This document shows, one piece after another, positions 1 to 6,348 of a DNA stretch of 38,399 nucleotides (positions within the stretch are counted from its first letter, which is position 1; each line of letters opens with the position of its first letter). The translations under genes and the position numbers were made by a program. Origin of the DNA: an uncultured Bacteroidales bacterium (GTDB taxonomy: Bacteria > Bacteroidota > Bacteroidia > Bacteroidales > Muribaculaceae); NCBI GenBank assembly GCA_905210435.1, contig CAJLWO010000022.1, forward strand, positions 1 through 38,399, in the 5' to 3' direction. The notes below the pieces were generated by a model that was not told the origin of the DNA, did not search any database, and worked only from the letters and a program-made list of their open reading frames with translations.

Positions 1-87
1 CTTAAACATACGCTCGAGAAAATCAGACCTGAAATGGAGGAGGAGCAATTAAAATGCCTTCTGCCATACAACTTTTCTGAAGAGTAA
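1..87 (+). CDS. C-terminal end of an unrecognised protein (cut by window edge)
   Basis: The first 28 codons of the window are open in frame 1 and end at a TAA at 85-87. The visible tail is charged (LEKIRPEMEEEQLKCLLPY, ending in FSEE). No family can be named from so little. The frame runs off the left edge, so whether it is a real gene end or a chance open frame cannot be decided. It overlaps, on the opposite strand, the end of the recombinase remnant at 49-264, so one of the two is probably non-functional. Confidence 0.35.
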   Translation, partial: LKHTLEKIRPEMEEEQLKCLLPYNFSEE

Positions 88-264
88 TATATTTACCGGT
101 CCGAAAATAAAAATCAAGCCGGCTTTTTTCGGACGGTTACTTTTCAGGTCGGATTTTTTCAGAAATGCCATGTCGATGAAACTCATGCCCCTGAGATAGA
201 AGCTCATCAGGAACATATCACGGGCGTAATCGAGTGCGCGGCTGCCTGACAGGTCGAGGCTGGC
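49..264 (-). pseudogene. Internal fragment of a Bacteroides-type tyrosine recombinase
   Basis: On the minus strand, directly after the stop codon of the LuxR-type gene, about 40 codons read LDYARDMFLMSFYLRGMSF and continue into FIDMAFLKKSDLK. This is the conserved block at the start of the catalytic domain of Bacteroidales phage-type integrases (tyrosine recombinase/XerD family), just before the first catalytic arginine. There is no start codon, since the frame begins at the neighbour's stop. After KKSDLK the expected basic strand with the RKTGQ-like motif is replaced by unrelated residues until TAA at 49-51. It is a remnant with both ends lost and cannot be active. It probably marks an old integration or excision event. 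Confidence 0.75.
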
Positions 265-849
265 TTATTCCGACAGTTCGTCGAGGGTGATAAGATTGCT
301 CATAAGAGCGTATACGGTCAGACCGGCTGCGGAGTGTATCTCGAGTTTGGCGGCGATATTGCGCCGGTGGGTCATGACGGTGTTGACGGATACATTGATT
401 TGTGCGGCAATCTCTTTGTTTGACAGCCCTTTTACCACCCCTATGATAATCTCCTTTTCCCTTTGCGTAAGGTCTGACGCCACTCCGGATGTCTTGCGGT
501 TGGCGAAGAGCGATGTGACAGTCTGCTCTATGGCAGCCTCGGAATCATAGATTGATATTGCTGCGTCATATTCCTTGACGTAATTCTGAGGAAGTGCGGT
601 ATGGTAAAGCAATACCATTTTGACTTTGGGCGACGCGAGCCTGATGGCATGGAGCATGGGGGTGGCAAGTGCCACGGGATCGCAGATGAATATGTCGGCG
701 TTGACCGGAAGTGCCGGGTTCTCGGCAAGGGCGGCAGGCTCGATGGCCCGGAAACTGATTGACATCTCGCGTATGTTGCGCAGGATGCTGCATAATCCGT
801 TGAATTCAATCGGTGACGGAGTGCATAATATGACGTTGAGATGTCTCAT
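265..849 (-). CDS. LuxR/NarL-type response regulator with degenerate receiver
   Basis: A 194-residue DNA-binding regulator. Residues 127-185 form a typical LuxR helix-turn-helix (LTQREKEII, then GLSNKEIAAQINVSVNTV and HRRNIAAKLE). Residues 1-115 have receiver-domain size and spacing. A possible phospho-acceptor is D57 (FICDP), but the usual N-terminal acidic pair is missing (LCTPSPIE instead of a DD motif), so phosphorylation is uncertain. The start codon overlaps the stop of the upstream hemerythrin-domain gene (ATGA at 846-849), so the two are probably translationally coupled and functionally linked. A plausible inference is that this regulator acts with the di-iron protein in an oxygen or nitrosative stress response. 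The target genes are unknown. The recombinase remnant abuts its stop. Confidence 0.85.
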   Translation of the reverse strand: MRHLNVILCTPSPIEFNGLCSILRNIREMSISFRAIEPAALAENPALPVNADIFICDPVALATPMLHAIRLASPKVKMVLLYHTALPQNYVKEYDAAISIYDSEAAIEQTVTSLFANRKTSGVASDLTQREKEIIIGVVKGLSNKEIAAQINVSVNTVMTHRRNIAAKLEIHSAAGLTVYALMSNLITLDELSE

Positions 850-1532
850 TTTCCCGATTTCTTTTCCAAATCGTACACCATCGGTATAAGCAGATTATTT
901 TCTATGTCGGAGTGTGTGGCGAGGTCTTCCTCGCAGTTGTATATGTCGACGAGCACGTCGTACATCAGATTGGGCACCGTGGTGCGGTAGTACCGCAATA
1001 TGATGTTTTTAAGTTCGGCAAGCGCTCCTCCTACTTCTTCGTGGTGGCGTTCGAATATCTCTATCGTGTAGGCCGATTTCATGCCGTTGACGAGCGCTTC
1101 GACATAGGGGAATACCTTACGTTCCTCGTATTGGAAATGTTCTTCCACTTTCTTTACGAATGTGTCGAAGAATTTTAGTATTAACCCGTTGGTCGAGTTA
1201 GACTCGAGGTCGAGTGCCCCGATAAGATTTTTACGTATATGTCCGAATTTGTAGTTGATGAAGTAGTCGTGCGAATTTTTCAGGAACCGGACTACTTCGA
1301 GCGGTGAAACCACGTTGATATATGACGAGTCGATGATGCCCGTGCGGATATAGTTGAGCACCAGCAGGAGGGCTTTCACATCAATGGCGTTGCGACGGCA
1401 CACGTCGTCGAGAGTCTCGTTGCCTACACCGAGCGGAATCGAAAAACGGCTGAGCAGCGGGAGAATGGTGTAATCGTCATTGATTATATCGATTATCACG
1501 TCGTCATATCTGAGTTGGCGTGGTTGCATCAT
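846..1532 (-). CDS. Hemerythrin-domain (RIC/YtfE/ScdA-like) protein
   Basis: A 228-residue protein with the layout of the RIC family (repair of iron clusters; YtfE in E. coli, ScdA in Staphylococcus). Residues 15-62 resemble the N-terminal ScdA domain but lack its cysteine pair (SIPLGVGNETLDDVCRRNAI). The hemerythrin part carries likely di-iron ligands H88, H132, E136, H163 or H164, H207 and E211, with the same spacing as the YtfE ligands. Family members act in iron-sulfur cluster repair after nitric oxide or oxidative damage, or as di-iron sensors. Two ATG codons stand in tandem (1527-1532); either could start translation. It lies 49 bp after hslR and overlaps the LuxR-type gene by 4 bp, so it is probably part of the rplY-pth-hslR transcript or has its own unseen promoter. 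Confidence 0.85.
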   Translation of the reverse strand: MMQPRQLRYDDVIIDIINDDYTILPLLSRFSIPLGVGNETLDDVCRRNAIDVKALLLVLNYIRTGIIDSSYINVVSPLEVVRFLKNSHDYFINYKFGHIRKNLIGALDLESNSTNGLILKFFDTFVKKVEEHFQYEERKVFPYVEALVNGMKSAYTIEIFERHHEEVGGALAELKNIILRYYRTTVPNLMYDVLVDIYNCEEDLATHSDIENNLLIPMVYDLEKKSGK

Positions 1533-1581
1533 ATTTCGGTTGTAGTTAGTTTATTGGAGAGTCGGAAATGTGTGTGGCGTG

Positions 1582-2061
1582 TCAATTGAAATCATCTTCG
1601 TCAAAGTCGAAGTCGTAGCGGCTGTCGGCATTGAAATCGCTGTCGTCGAAATCCCAGCCGTCGTTTACCTCCTCGGCGAAACGTGCCAGTTCGCGCCCTT
1701 CGCGTTTGGTAGGGCGACCGAGACCTTTGCGACGGTCGATGAATCCCGATATTTTCACTACGTCGAGAAGGTCGTACTGAGCCTGCGGAGTGATGTTCTC
1801 CATGTAGTCGGGCACGAGACGCGCTCCGAGACGGTTTTCAGTCAGGGCCTTGACGCGGAAAGAATATGTGACCGGCGGCTTGCGCACATGCACTATTTCG
1901 TCGACCTTGATAAGCCGTGACGGCTTGACCACTACCGAGCTGTCGGCAGTCGGACCTACGCTGACGCGTCCCTTCTTGCACGAATCGGTCGCGACGGTAC
2001 GCGTCTTGAATATGCGCATGGCCCAAAGCCATTTGTCAATGCGTTCCTCACTCTTGGCCAT
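1582..2061 (-). CDS. hslR: S4-domain RNA-binding protein, Hsp15 family
   Basis: A 159-residue protein beginning MAKSEERIDKWLWAMRIFKT, the S4 RNA-binding fold of the Hsp15/HslR family. Hsp15 binds free 50S subunits carrying a nascent chain and helps recycle stalled ribosomes. The S4 core covers roughly residues 6-70. The C-terminal 35 residues are strongly acidic and aromatic (WDFDDSDFNADSRYDFDFDE), an extension not present in the E. coli protein and common among Bacteroidetes homologs as far as I recall. The gene follows pth with a 2-bp gap, in line with a shared role in rescuing translation. The start is well supported by the family N-terminus. Confidence 0.9.
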   Translation of the reverse strand: MAKSEERIDKWLWAMRIFKTRTVATDSCKKGRVSVGPTADSSVVVKPSRLIKVDEIVHVRKPPVTYSFRVKALTENRLGARLVPDYMENITPQAQYDLLDVVKISGFIDRRKGLGRPTKREGRELARFAEEVNDGWDFDDSDFNADSRYDFDFDEDDFN

Positions 2062-2063
2062 GA

Positions 2064-2627
2064 TTATTTGTTGTTGAAATTACACATTGCGAACTGCAGC
2101 CCAGACAGCACGAAGGCTTTGATGGCGTCGACTGCAACATCTACGCGTACGGGGAGTTTCTGGCGTTCGTCGAGAGTGAAATGTCCTAGCACATAGTCGA
2201 TCTGGCAGCCTCGTGGGAAGTTGTCGCCGATGCCGAAACGCAGACGAGGATATGTCTGTGTGCCGAGCATCTGCGCTATGTTCTTCAGTCCGTTATGGCC
2301 GGCATCGGAACCTGACGGCTTGATGCGTATGGCGCCGAACGGTAGAGCTATGTCGTCGACCACGACGAGTATGTTCTCAATTTCGATTTTCTCTTTTTCC
2401 TTCCAATAACGCACGGCGTTGCCCGACAGGTTCATGTAGGTCGACGGCTTGAGCAGCACCATCTGTTTGTTTTTCAGACGGCACTGGGCCACGTCGCCGT
2501 ATCGTTCGGTTGTAAAAGAAGTATTGGACGCCTCAGCTAAGGCATCCAATACTTTAAATCCTATGTTGTGGCGGGTACCGCGGTATTCGTCACCGATGTT
2601 ACCCAGTCCTACAATAAGATATTTCAT
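2064..2627 (-). CDS. pth: Peptidyl-tRNA hydrolase
   Basis: A 187-residue enzyme that cleaves the ester bond of peptidyl-tRNA released from stalled ribosomes and so recycles tRNA. The N-terminus MKYLIVGLGNIGDEYRGTRH contains the invariant N10 and the catalytic H20. M65-N66 in the TYMNLSG motif, D92 in VVVDDIALP and N112 in GHNGLKN match the other conserved positions of the bacterial Pth family. Length is typical. It sits 11 bp downstream of rplY and 2 bp upstream of hslR. The rplY-pth pairing is a known bacterial gene order. Confidence 0.96.
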   Translation of the reverse strand: MKYLIVGLGNIGDEYRGTRHNIGFKVLDALAEASNTSFTTERYGDVAQCRLKNKQMVLLKPSTYMNLSGNAVRYWKEKEKIEIENILVVVDDIALPFGAIRIKPSGSDAGHNGLKNIAQMLGTQTYPRLRFGIGDNFPRGCQIDYVLGHFTLDERQKLPVRVDVAVDAIKAFVLSGLQFAMCNFNNK

Positions 2628-2638
2628 CTATAAGTCTA

Positions 2639-3289
2639 TTATTTAGCAGCGTTGGCCTGTGCACCGCGGGCAGCACGGGTGAGCTGAACGGCGCAGACAA
2701 CGGCGTTTTTGGCGTTGACCAGTTCGAGACCTTCGAAGTGAAGTTCACCTACCTGGAGAGTCTTGCCAAGGCCGAGATTGTCAACGTTGATGACGAGACG
2801 TTCGGGAATGTTGGTGTAGATAGCGCGTACTTTGAGTTTCTTCATCGAGAGGCTCAGCTTACCACCGGCTTTAACACCTTCGGCGTGGCCTTCGAGTTTC
2901 ACGGGTACTTCAACTACTACGGGTTTCTTGTCGTTTACTTCGAGGAAATCCATGTGGAGGATGGTGTCCTTAACGGGCTGGAACTGGATTTCTTTGAGCA
3001 CGGCCATTTTCTTTGAACCGTTATATTCGAGCTCTACTGCGAAGATGTCGGGAGTGTAGACGAGTTTGCGCACAGCGTCGTTGGTTACGGTAAGGTCAGT
3101 GGTGATCATACCTTTGCCGTTGCCGATTTCCACGAGTTTCTCACCTGCGTTGAGTTTGCCGGTGTAGGGGAGTTCTACAACTTCGCTGCCGTTAAGCACT
3201 ACGGGGATTTTACCTTCGCTGCGGAGAGTTTTTGCAGCTTTCTTGCCGAGATCGGTACGGGGCTCGGCTGCCAGTTTGAAAATTTCCAT
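2639..3289 (-). CDS. rplY: 50S ribosomal protein L25 (Ctc form)
   Basis: A 216-residue protein with the two-domain Ctc/TL5 layout: an N-terminal L25 domain that binds 5S rRNA (EIFKLAAEPRTDLGKKAAK, residues 2-95) and a C-terminal beta domain (residues 100-190), followed by an alanine-rich tail. It belongs to the large ribosomal subunit at the central protuberance; Ctc forms are often stress-related. It is first in the minus-strand operon with pth and hslR. A near-perfect Bacteroidetes promoter lies at 3369-3400, giving a leader of about 70 nt that contains an 8-bp hairpin. Confidence 0.95.
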   Translation of the reverse strand: MEIFKLAAEPRTDLGKKAAKTLRSEGKIPVVLNGSEVVELPYTGKLNAGEKLVEIGNGKGMITTDLTVTNDAVRKLVYTPDIFAVELEYNGSKKMAVLKEIQFQPVKDTILHMDFLEVNDKKPVVVEVPVKLEGHAEGVKAGGKLSLSMKKLKVRAIYTNIPERLVINVDNLGLGKTLQVGELHFEGLELVNAKNAVVCAVQLTRAARGAQANAAK

Positions 3290-3314
3290 TGTTTTTTAAT
3301 TAATGTGTTACTCA

Positions 3315-3338
3315 AAATTAAGTTTTGCTCCTTAATTT
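3315..3338 (-). promoter_or_regulatory. Hairpin in the rplY leader
   Basis: In the short leader of rplY, AAATTAAG at 3315-3322 can pair perfectly with CTTAATTT at 3331-3338 around an 8-nt loop. It lies 26 nt upstream of the start codon. Ribosomal protein leaders often carry autoregulatory structures, so a role in L25 control is possible, but an AT-rich 8-bp stem is weak evidence. Confidence 0.35.
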
Positions 3339-3368
3339 CCCATCACACGGGATGCTAAAAAGCGACTG

Positions 3369-3400
3369 CAAAGTTAACAAATAATTCTCTTATTTACAAA
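3369..3400 (-). promoter_or_regulatory. Bacteroidetes-type promoter for rplY
   Basis: On the minus strand TTTG (3397-3400) is followed after 20 bp by TAACTTTG (3369-3376). This fits the Bacteroidetes primary-sigma consensus TTTG, 19-21 bp, TAnnTTTG. Transcription would begin near 3362. Confidence 0.8.
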
Positions 3401-3586
3401 TATTTTTTTATGTACGGTCTGGCACATTGGCGTATCGGTAATAATGGAAACCTTTGTTTTTGTAAGGAAGCTGAACGGCCGTGCGGGCATATTCCGGTAT
3501 TCATAATCGATATTTATAAATAATGTGATTACTATTGTGGATTGAATTGGAATAAGATGGAACGATATGGATTGAAACAATTGCAT

Positions 3587-3594
3587 TATATTTG
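3587..3594 (+). promoter_or_regulatory. Candidate -7 box upstream of the 203-residue regulator
   Basis: TATATTTG at 3587-3594 matches TAnnTTTG. No good -33 box is seen at the right distance, so the promoter may be weak or activator-dependent. The predicted leader to the ATG at 3621 is only about 20 nt. Confidence 0.45.
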
Positions 3595-3620
3595 CAATAA
3601 ACAATTCAACTGATGGCAAG

Positions 3621-4232
3621 ATGGCAGGTAGAAAGACAAAATATTCACAGGAAGTAATCGCGTTGCTGCGTTCGGAGGTAGAAAATGTGGTCAATCGCCG
3701 AATTGTTTCGCCGGCCGATTTCGATTTCCTATCGTCAGCTATCCTGCGTGCTGTCAAGCAGCCGATTTCGCCTACTACGCTCAAGCGCATCTGGGGCTAT
3801 GTCAAGGATGTCGGGTCGGCCTACACTCCTGAGCGTTTCACACTATGCGTGCTTTCTGTCTTTATCGGCTACCGGGATATTGAGGATTTTATCGAGAATT
3901 ACAATGCCGAGGACATAACCGCGCAGTCAGGAAATTATTTCGGGGAGACAGTCAAAGCCAATGAAATCGCCGACCACGCTTTTGTGGAACTGCGCTGGCC
4001 GCCCGACAGGCTTTGCATACTGAGCCGGAAGTGCGGCAATGAGTTCGACGTAGTGCGGTCAATCAATGCCAAGTTGCATTCGGGCGATGTAGTGGAATTT
4101 ACCTCTCTCACTCAGAATGCGCCTGCTTATTTCAGCAAAGTGCTGTGCCGCGGGAGTGATATACCTCATACCTACGTGGCTGGAACGCGTACAGGCATCA
4201 CCTACCGCATACTTGATGATGACAACCAATAA
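3621..4232 (+). CDS. Putative Bacteroidetes regulator with N-terminal ISPTTLKRIWGYV domain
   Basis: A 203-residue soluble protein. Residues 1-95 contain ISPTTLKRIWGYV followed by YTPERFTLCVLSVFIGYRDIEDF. In my recollection this pairing is the signature of a short helical domain at the N-terminus of many uncharacterised Bacteroidetes proteins, where it resembles a helix-turn-helix DNA-binding unit; I cannot name the Pfam family. Residues 105-200 look like a small beta-rich domain (HSGDVVEFTSL, YVAGTRTGITYRI) with no recognised ligand site. It is divergent from the rplY operon and 56 bp upstream of a lipoprotein gene on the same strand, which it may regulate or be co-expressed with. DNA binding is inferred only. 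Confidence 0.7.
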   Translation: MAGRKTKYSQEVIALLRSEVENVVNRRIVSPADFDFLSSAILRAVKQPISPTTLKRIWGYVKDVGSAYTPERFTLCVLSVFIGYRDIEDFIENYNAEDITAQSGNYFGETVKANEIADHAFVELRWPPDRLCILSRKCGNEFDVVRSINAKLHSGDVVEFTSLTQNAPAYFSKVLCRGSDIPHTYVAGTRTGITYRILDDDNQ

Positions 4233-4288
4233 AGGAATTTTTTTATATTCCAATCAATTATTAACCAATCTTACTAAATTACAAAATC

Positions 4289-4831
4289 ATGAAAATTAAA
4301 TTCTTGACAATTGCTGCAATGGTGGCTTTCGCTATGACTTCATGCGGAGGAAAATCTGAGAAAGCGGCTGATGATGCAGCCCGGGAATCAGTTGCCGAAC
4401 AGGCAGAAAATGTTTCGGATCCGTATGCCGACGATGTTATTGCCGATGACGTGGTTGTCGACGACGAAGCCATGTTCGAGAATATCCCCGGCGATGGCGA
4501 GGCGGAAAAGGTAGCTTCGAAATCTGATGTAGATGCTATGCTTAACGAGTATGAACGTTTTGTCGACAAATATATATCACTGCTTAAGAAAGCGTCAAAG
4601 GGTGACATGTCGGCTATGGCAGATTATGCCTCATATATGGAGTCGGCTCAGTCGCTCGGCGAGAAGATTGACAAGTGCGCCGGAGAAATGAATGCCGCGC
4701 AGATAAAGCGTTATACGGAAATAACCAATAAGATGGCGAAGGCGGCTTCAGAAATGGCGGGTGACGCGGGCGTCGACATGGATGCCGCCATGGATCAGTA
4801 CATGGATGCTCTCGAAGGAATGAATTTCTGA
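4289..4831 (+). CDS. Acidic lipoprotein (DUF6591-like)
   Basis: A 180-residue protein with a lipoprotein signal: a short basic start, a hydrophobic stretch (FLTIAAMVAFAMTSC) and a likely lipidated cysteine at C19 followed by GGKSEKA. Residues 22-75 are very acidic and low in complexity (YADDVIADDVVVDDEAMFE). Residues 78-178 are helical, with YERFVDKYISLLKKASKGDM, a pattern I associate with small Bacteroidales lipoproteins annotated DUF6591; this name is from memory. It probably sits in the periplasmic leaflet or outer membrane. Function unknown. It converges with the kinase gene. Confidence 0.8.
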   Translation: MKIKFLTIAAMVAFAMTSCGGKSEKAADDAARESVAEQAENVSDPYADDVIADDVVVDDEAMFENIPGDGEAEKVASKSDVDAMLNEYERFVDKYISLLKKASKGDMSAMADYASYMESAQSLGEKIDKCAGEMNAAQIKRYTEITNKMAKAASEMAGDAGVDMDAAMDQYMDALEGMNF

Positions 4832-4858
4832 TAAAAATACTTTTCATTACAATTTTTT

Positions 4859-4892
4859 AGTCCGGAGTCAGGCATAGTCCTTACTTCGGACT
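4859..4892 (+). terminator. Hairpin between convergent lipoprotein and kinase genes
   Basis: AGTCCGGAGT (4859-4868) can pair with ACTTCGGACT (4883-4892) over 10 bp with one G-U pair and a 14-nt loop, followed by TATTGATTT. It overlaps the kinase stop codon. The T tail is imperfect, so termination is likely but not certain. Confidence 0.45.
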
Positions 4893-6139
4893 TATTGATT
4901 TAGTACGGGCAGCCGCTGCGTGATATACAGCCATGCGTCGTTGGCGACAGAATGTATGGTGCGTTCGCTGCAACCGGCTTCGCGCAGGGCTTGCTCCATT
5001 TTGGCGACAGTATGTTTATTGTTTTCTGCGAGTACCAGCAAGATGCTGTCCCTGTATGCCCAATTGGTCGATTTTCTGATTTCTTCAACTGCCGAGTTTA
5101 AGTTGCGGTCTGCTTCCTTCCGGCATATTTCAAACAGGGAGTCCATTTTGTGAGCCGGGCCATTGTCTTGAATAAGTGGGATTCCGGTCGGGATGACCTG
5201 TCGTGTATCGCCGGCAGCCGGTTCCTGCACCATTATCGTCTCCCGGGCAACGGGCGACACGATATATATTGTGTCGGTCTTTACTTCCGGTGTTGCGTCG
5301 TGTATCAGTTGACTGTCGTCTGCACGCCGGCGGTCGCCAAACCATATTGCTGCTGTACCGGTAGCAATGACAGTGCCCCAGAGAAAGATTTGTATCATCC
5401 GGGCACCTCGTCGGTCGGATAGCGCATTGGCTACGTCTGCCATCGTAGGGCGGCTTTGCGGGTCGGTGCGCAGACATCGTCGTATCAGCCGGCGCTTCTC
5501 CCATCGCGGCAGGAGTTCACGCAGTATCATCCCGAAAGAATATACGTCGGCGGCACTGCCGGCAATCGCCGGGGCACCCTGCTGCTCCGGCGCGCCGTAT
5601 GTGCGCGTGCCCCGGGAGCTTTTCAGATTAGTGAAACATTCGGCGTCGCCAAGTCCGAAGTCGATAATCCTGACATCGTGTCCGCGATGTGTGATCATTA
5701 CGTTGTCGGGCTTGAGGTCGCGGTGCGATACTCCGGCATGGTGCATGTAGGCGAGAGCTTCCGCCAGTTGGCATGCTATTTTACGTCGTTCGTGCCGCGA
5801 GGGCTTTCCCGCCAGAAATTTATTGAGCGTTTCGCCGTCGACCCATTCCATGATTATGCACTGCCCCAGCGTGGCTATTTCCTCAAAGGCGACCACACGA
5901 ATGATGCCGGGGTGGTCGAGGCGCACGCCAAGCTCGAACTCTTTACGGAGAGCCTCGATGTAGACCGGATTGCCGGCAAATTCGGCGTGCAGCGATTTGA
6001 TGACATAGCGGCGGCTGTTCCAGCGTGCGGAGTAGAGTATGCACGTCTGCCGCCGTGACAGTTCGACAATGCTGTTGCCGAGTTCTATCTCCGACGGGTT
6101 GATGAAATTGAGTGACGAATTGCTTATCTCTTCTTCCAT
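4892..6139 (-). CDS. Membrane-anchored Hanks-type Ser/Thr protein kinase
   Basis: A 415-residue protein. Residues 20-240 are a Hanks-type kinase: K48 (RYVIK), a candidate helix-C glutamate at E67 or E69, the catalytic loop HRDLKPDN at 139-146 with D141 and N146, DFG at 160-162, APE at 183-185, and R230 in DPQSRPT. The glycine-rich ATP loop is degenerate (IVELSRRQTCILYSAR), so nucleotide binding may be altered. A single transmembrane helix spans about 249-267, placing the kinase in the cytoplasm and a 145-residue tail outside. The tail has a predicted helical end (residues 325-412) with no known sensor fold such as PASTA. Its substrate is unknown. Confidence 0.85.
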   Translation of the reverse strand: MEEEISNSSLNFINPSEIELGNSIVELSRRQTCILYSARWNSRRYVIKSLHAEFAGNPVYIEALRKEFELGVRLDHPGIIRVVAFEEIATLGQCIIMEWVDGETLNKFLAGKPSRHERRKIACQLAEALAYMHHAGVSHRDLKPDNVMITHRGHDVRIIDFGLGDAECFTNLKSSRGTRTYGAPEQQGAPAIAGSAADVYSFGMILRELLPRWEKRRLIRRCLRTDPQSRPTMADVANALSDRRGARMIQIFLWGTVIATGTAAIWFGDRRRADDSQLIHDATPEVKTDTIYIVSPVARETIMVQEPAAGDTRQVIPTGIPLIQDNGPAHKMDSLFEICRKEADRNLNSAVEEIRKSTNWAYRDSILLVLAENNKHTVAKMEQALREAGCSERTIHSVANDAWLYITQRLPVLNQ

Positions 6140-6244
6140 GGCTGCTGGATTGCTTCAGTGACCGTAATCCGGTAATGTATATGCGAATATACGAAAAATT
6201 TTCCAATCGTCATAATTGGAATGCACTTGCCGTAGTATGCGATT

Positions 6245-6321
6245 CCGCGATTAAAAATCGCGGCTACTACATCTGTGCCTCGTGGGTGAGGACGGGTAGT
6301 AGCCGCGGTTTTTTATCGCGG
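6245..6321 (+). repeat. REP-like palindrome, copy 1
   Basis: CCGCGATTAAAAATCGCG with CGGCTACTAC (6245-6270) is inverted at 6296-6321 (GTAGTAGCCGCGG then TTTTTTATCGCGG) with 2 mismatches in 26 bp and a 25-nt loop. Each arm is itself a small palindrome. The same CCGCGGCTACTAC motif returns near 17600, 17740 and 25680, so it is a dispersed family. It lies between the pullulanase stop and the kinase start and may also terminate pullulanase transcripts. Confidence 0.85.
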
Positions 6322-6348
6322 AAAGCGTAAAGTGAGATTAATAAGGTG

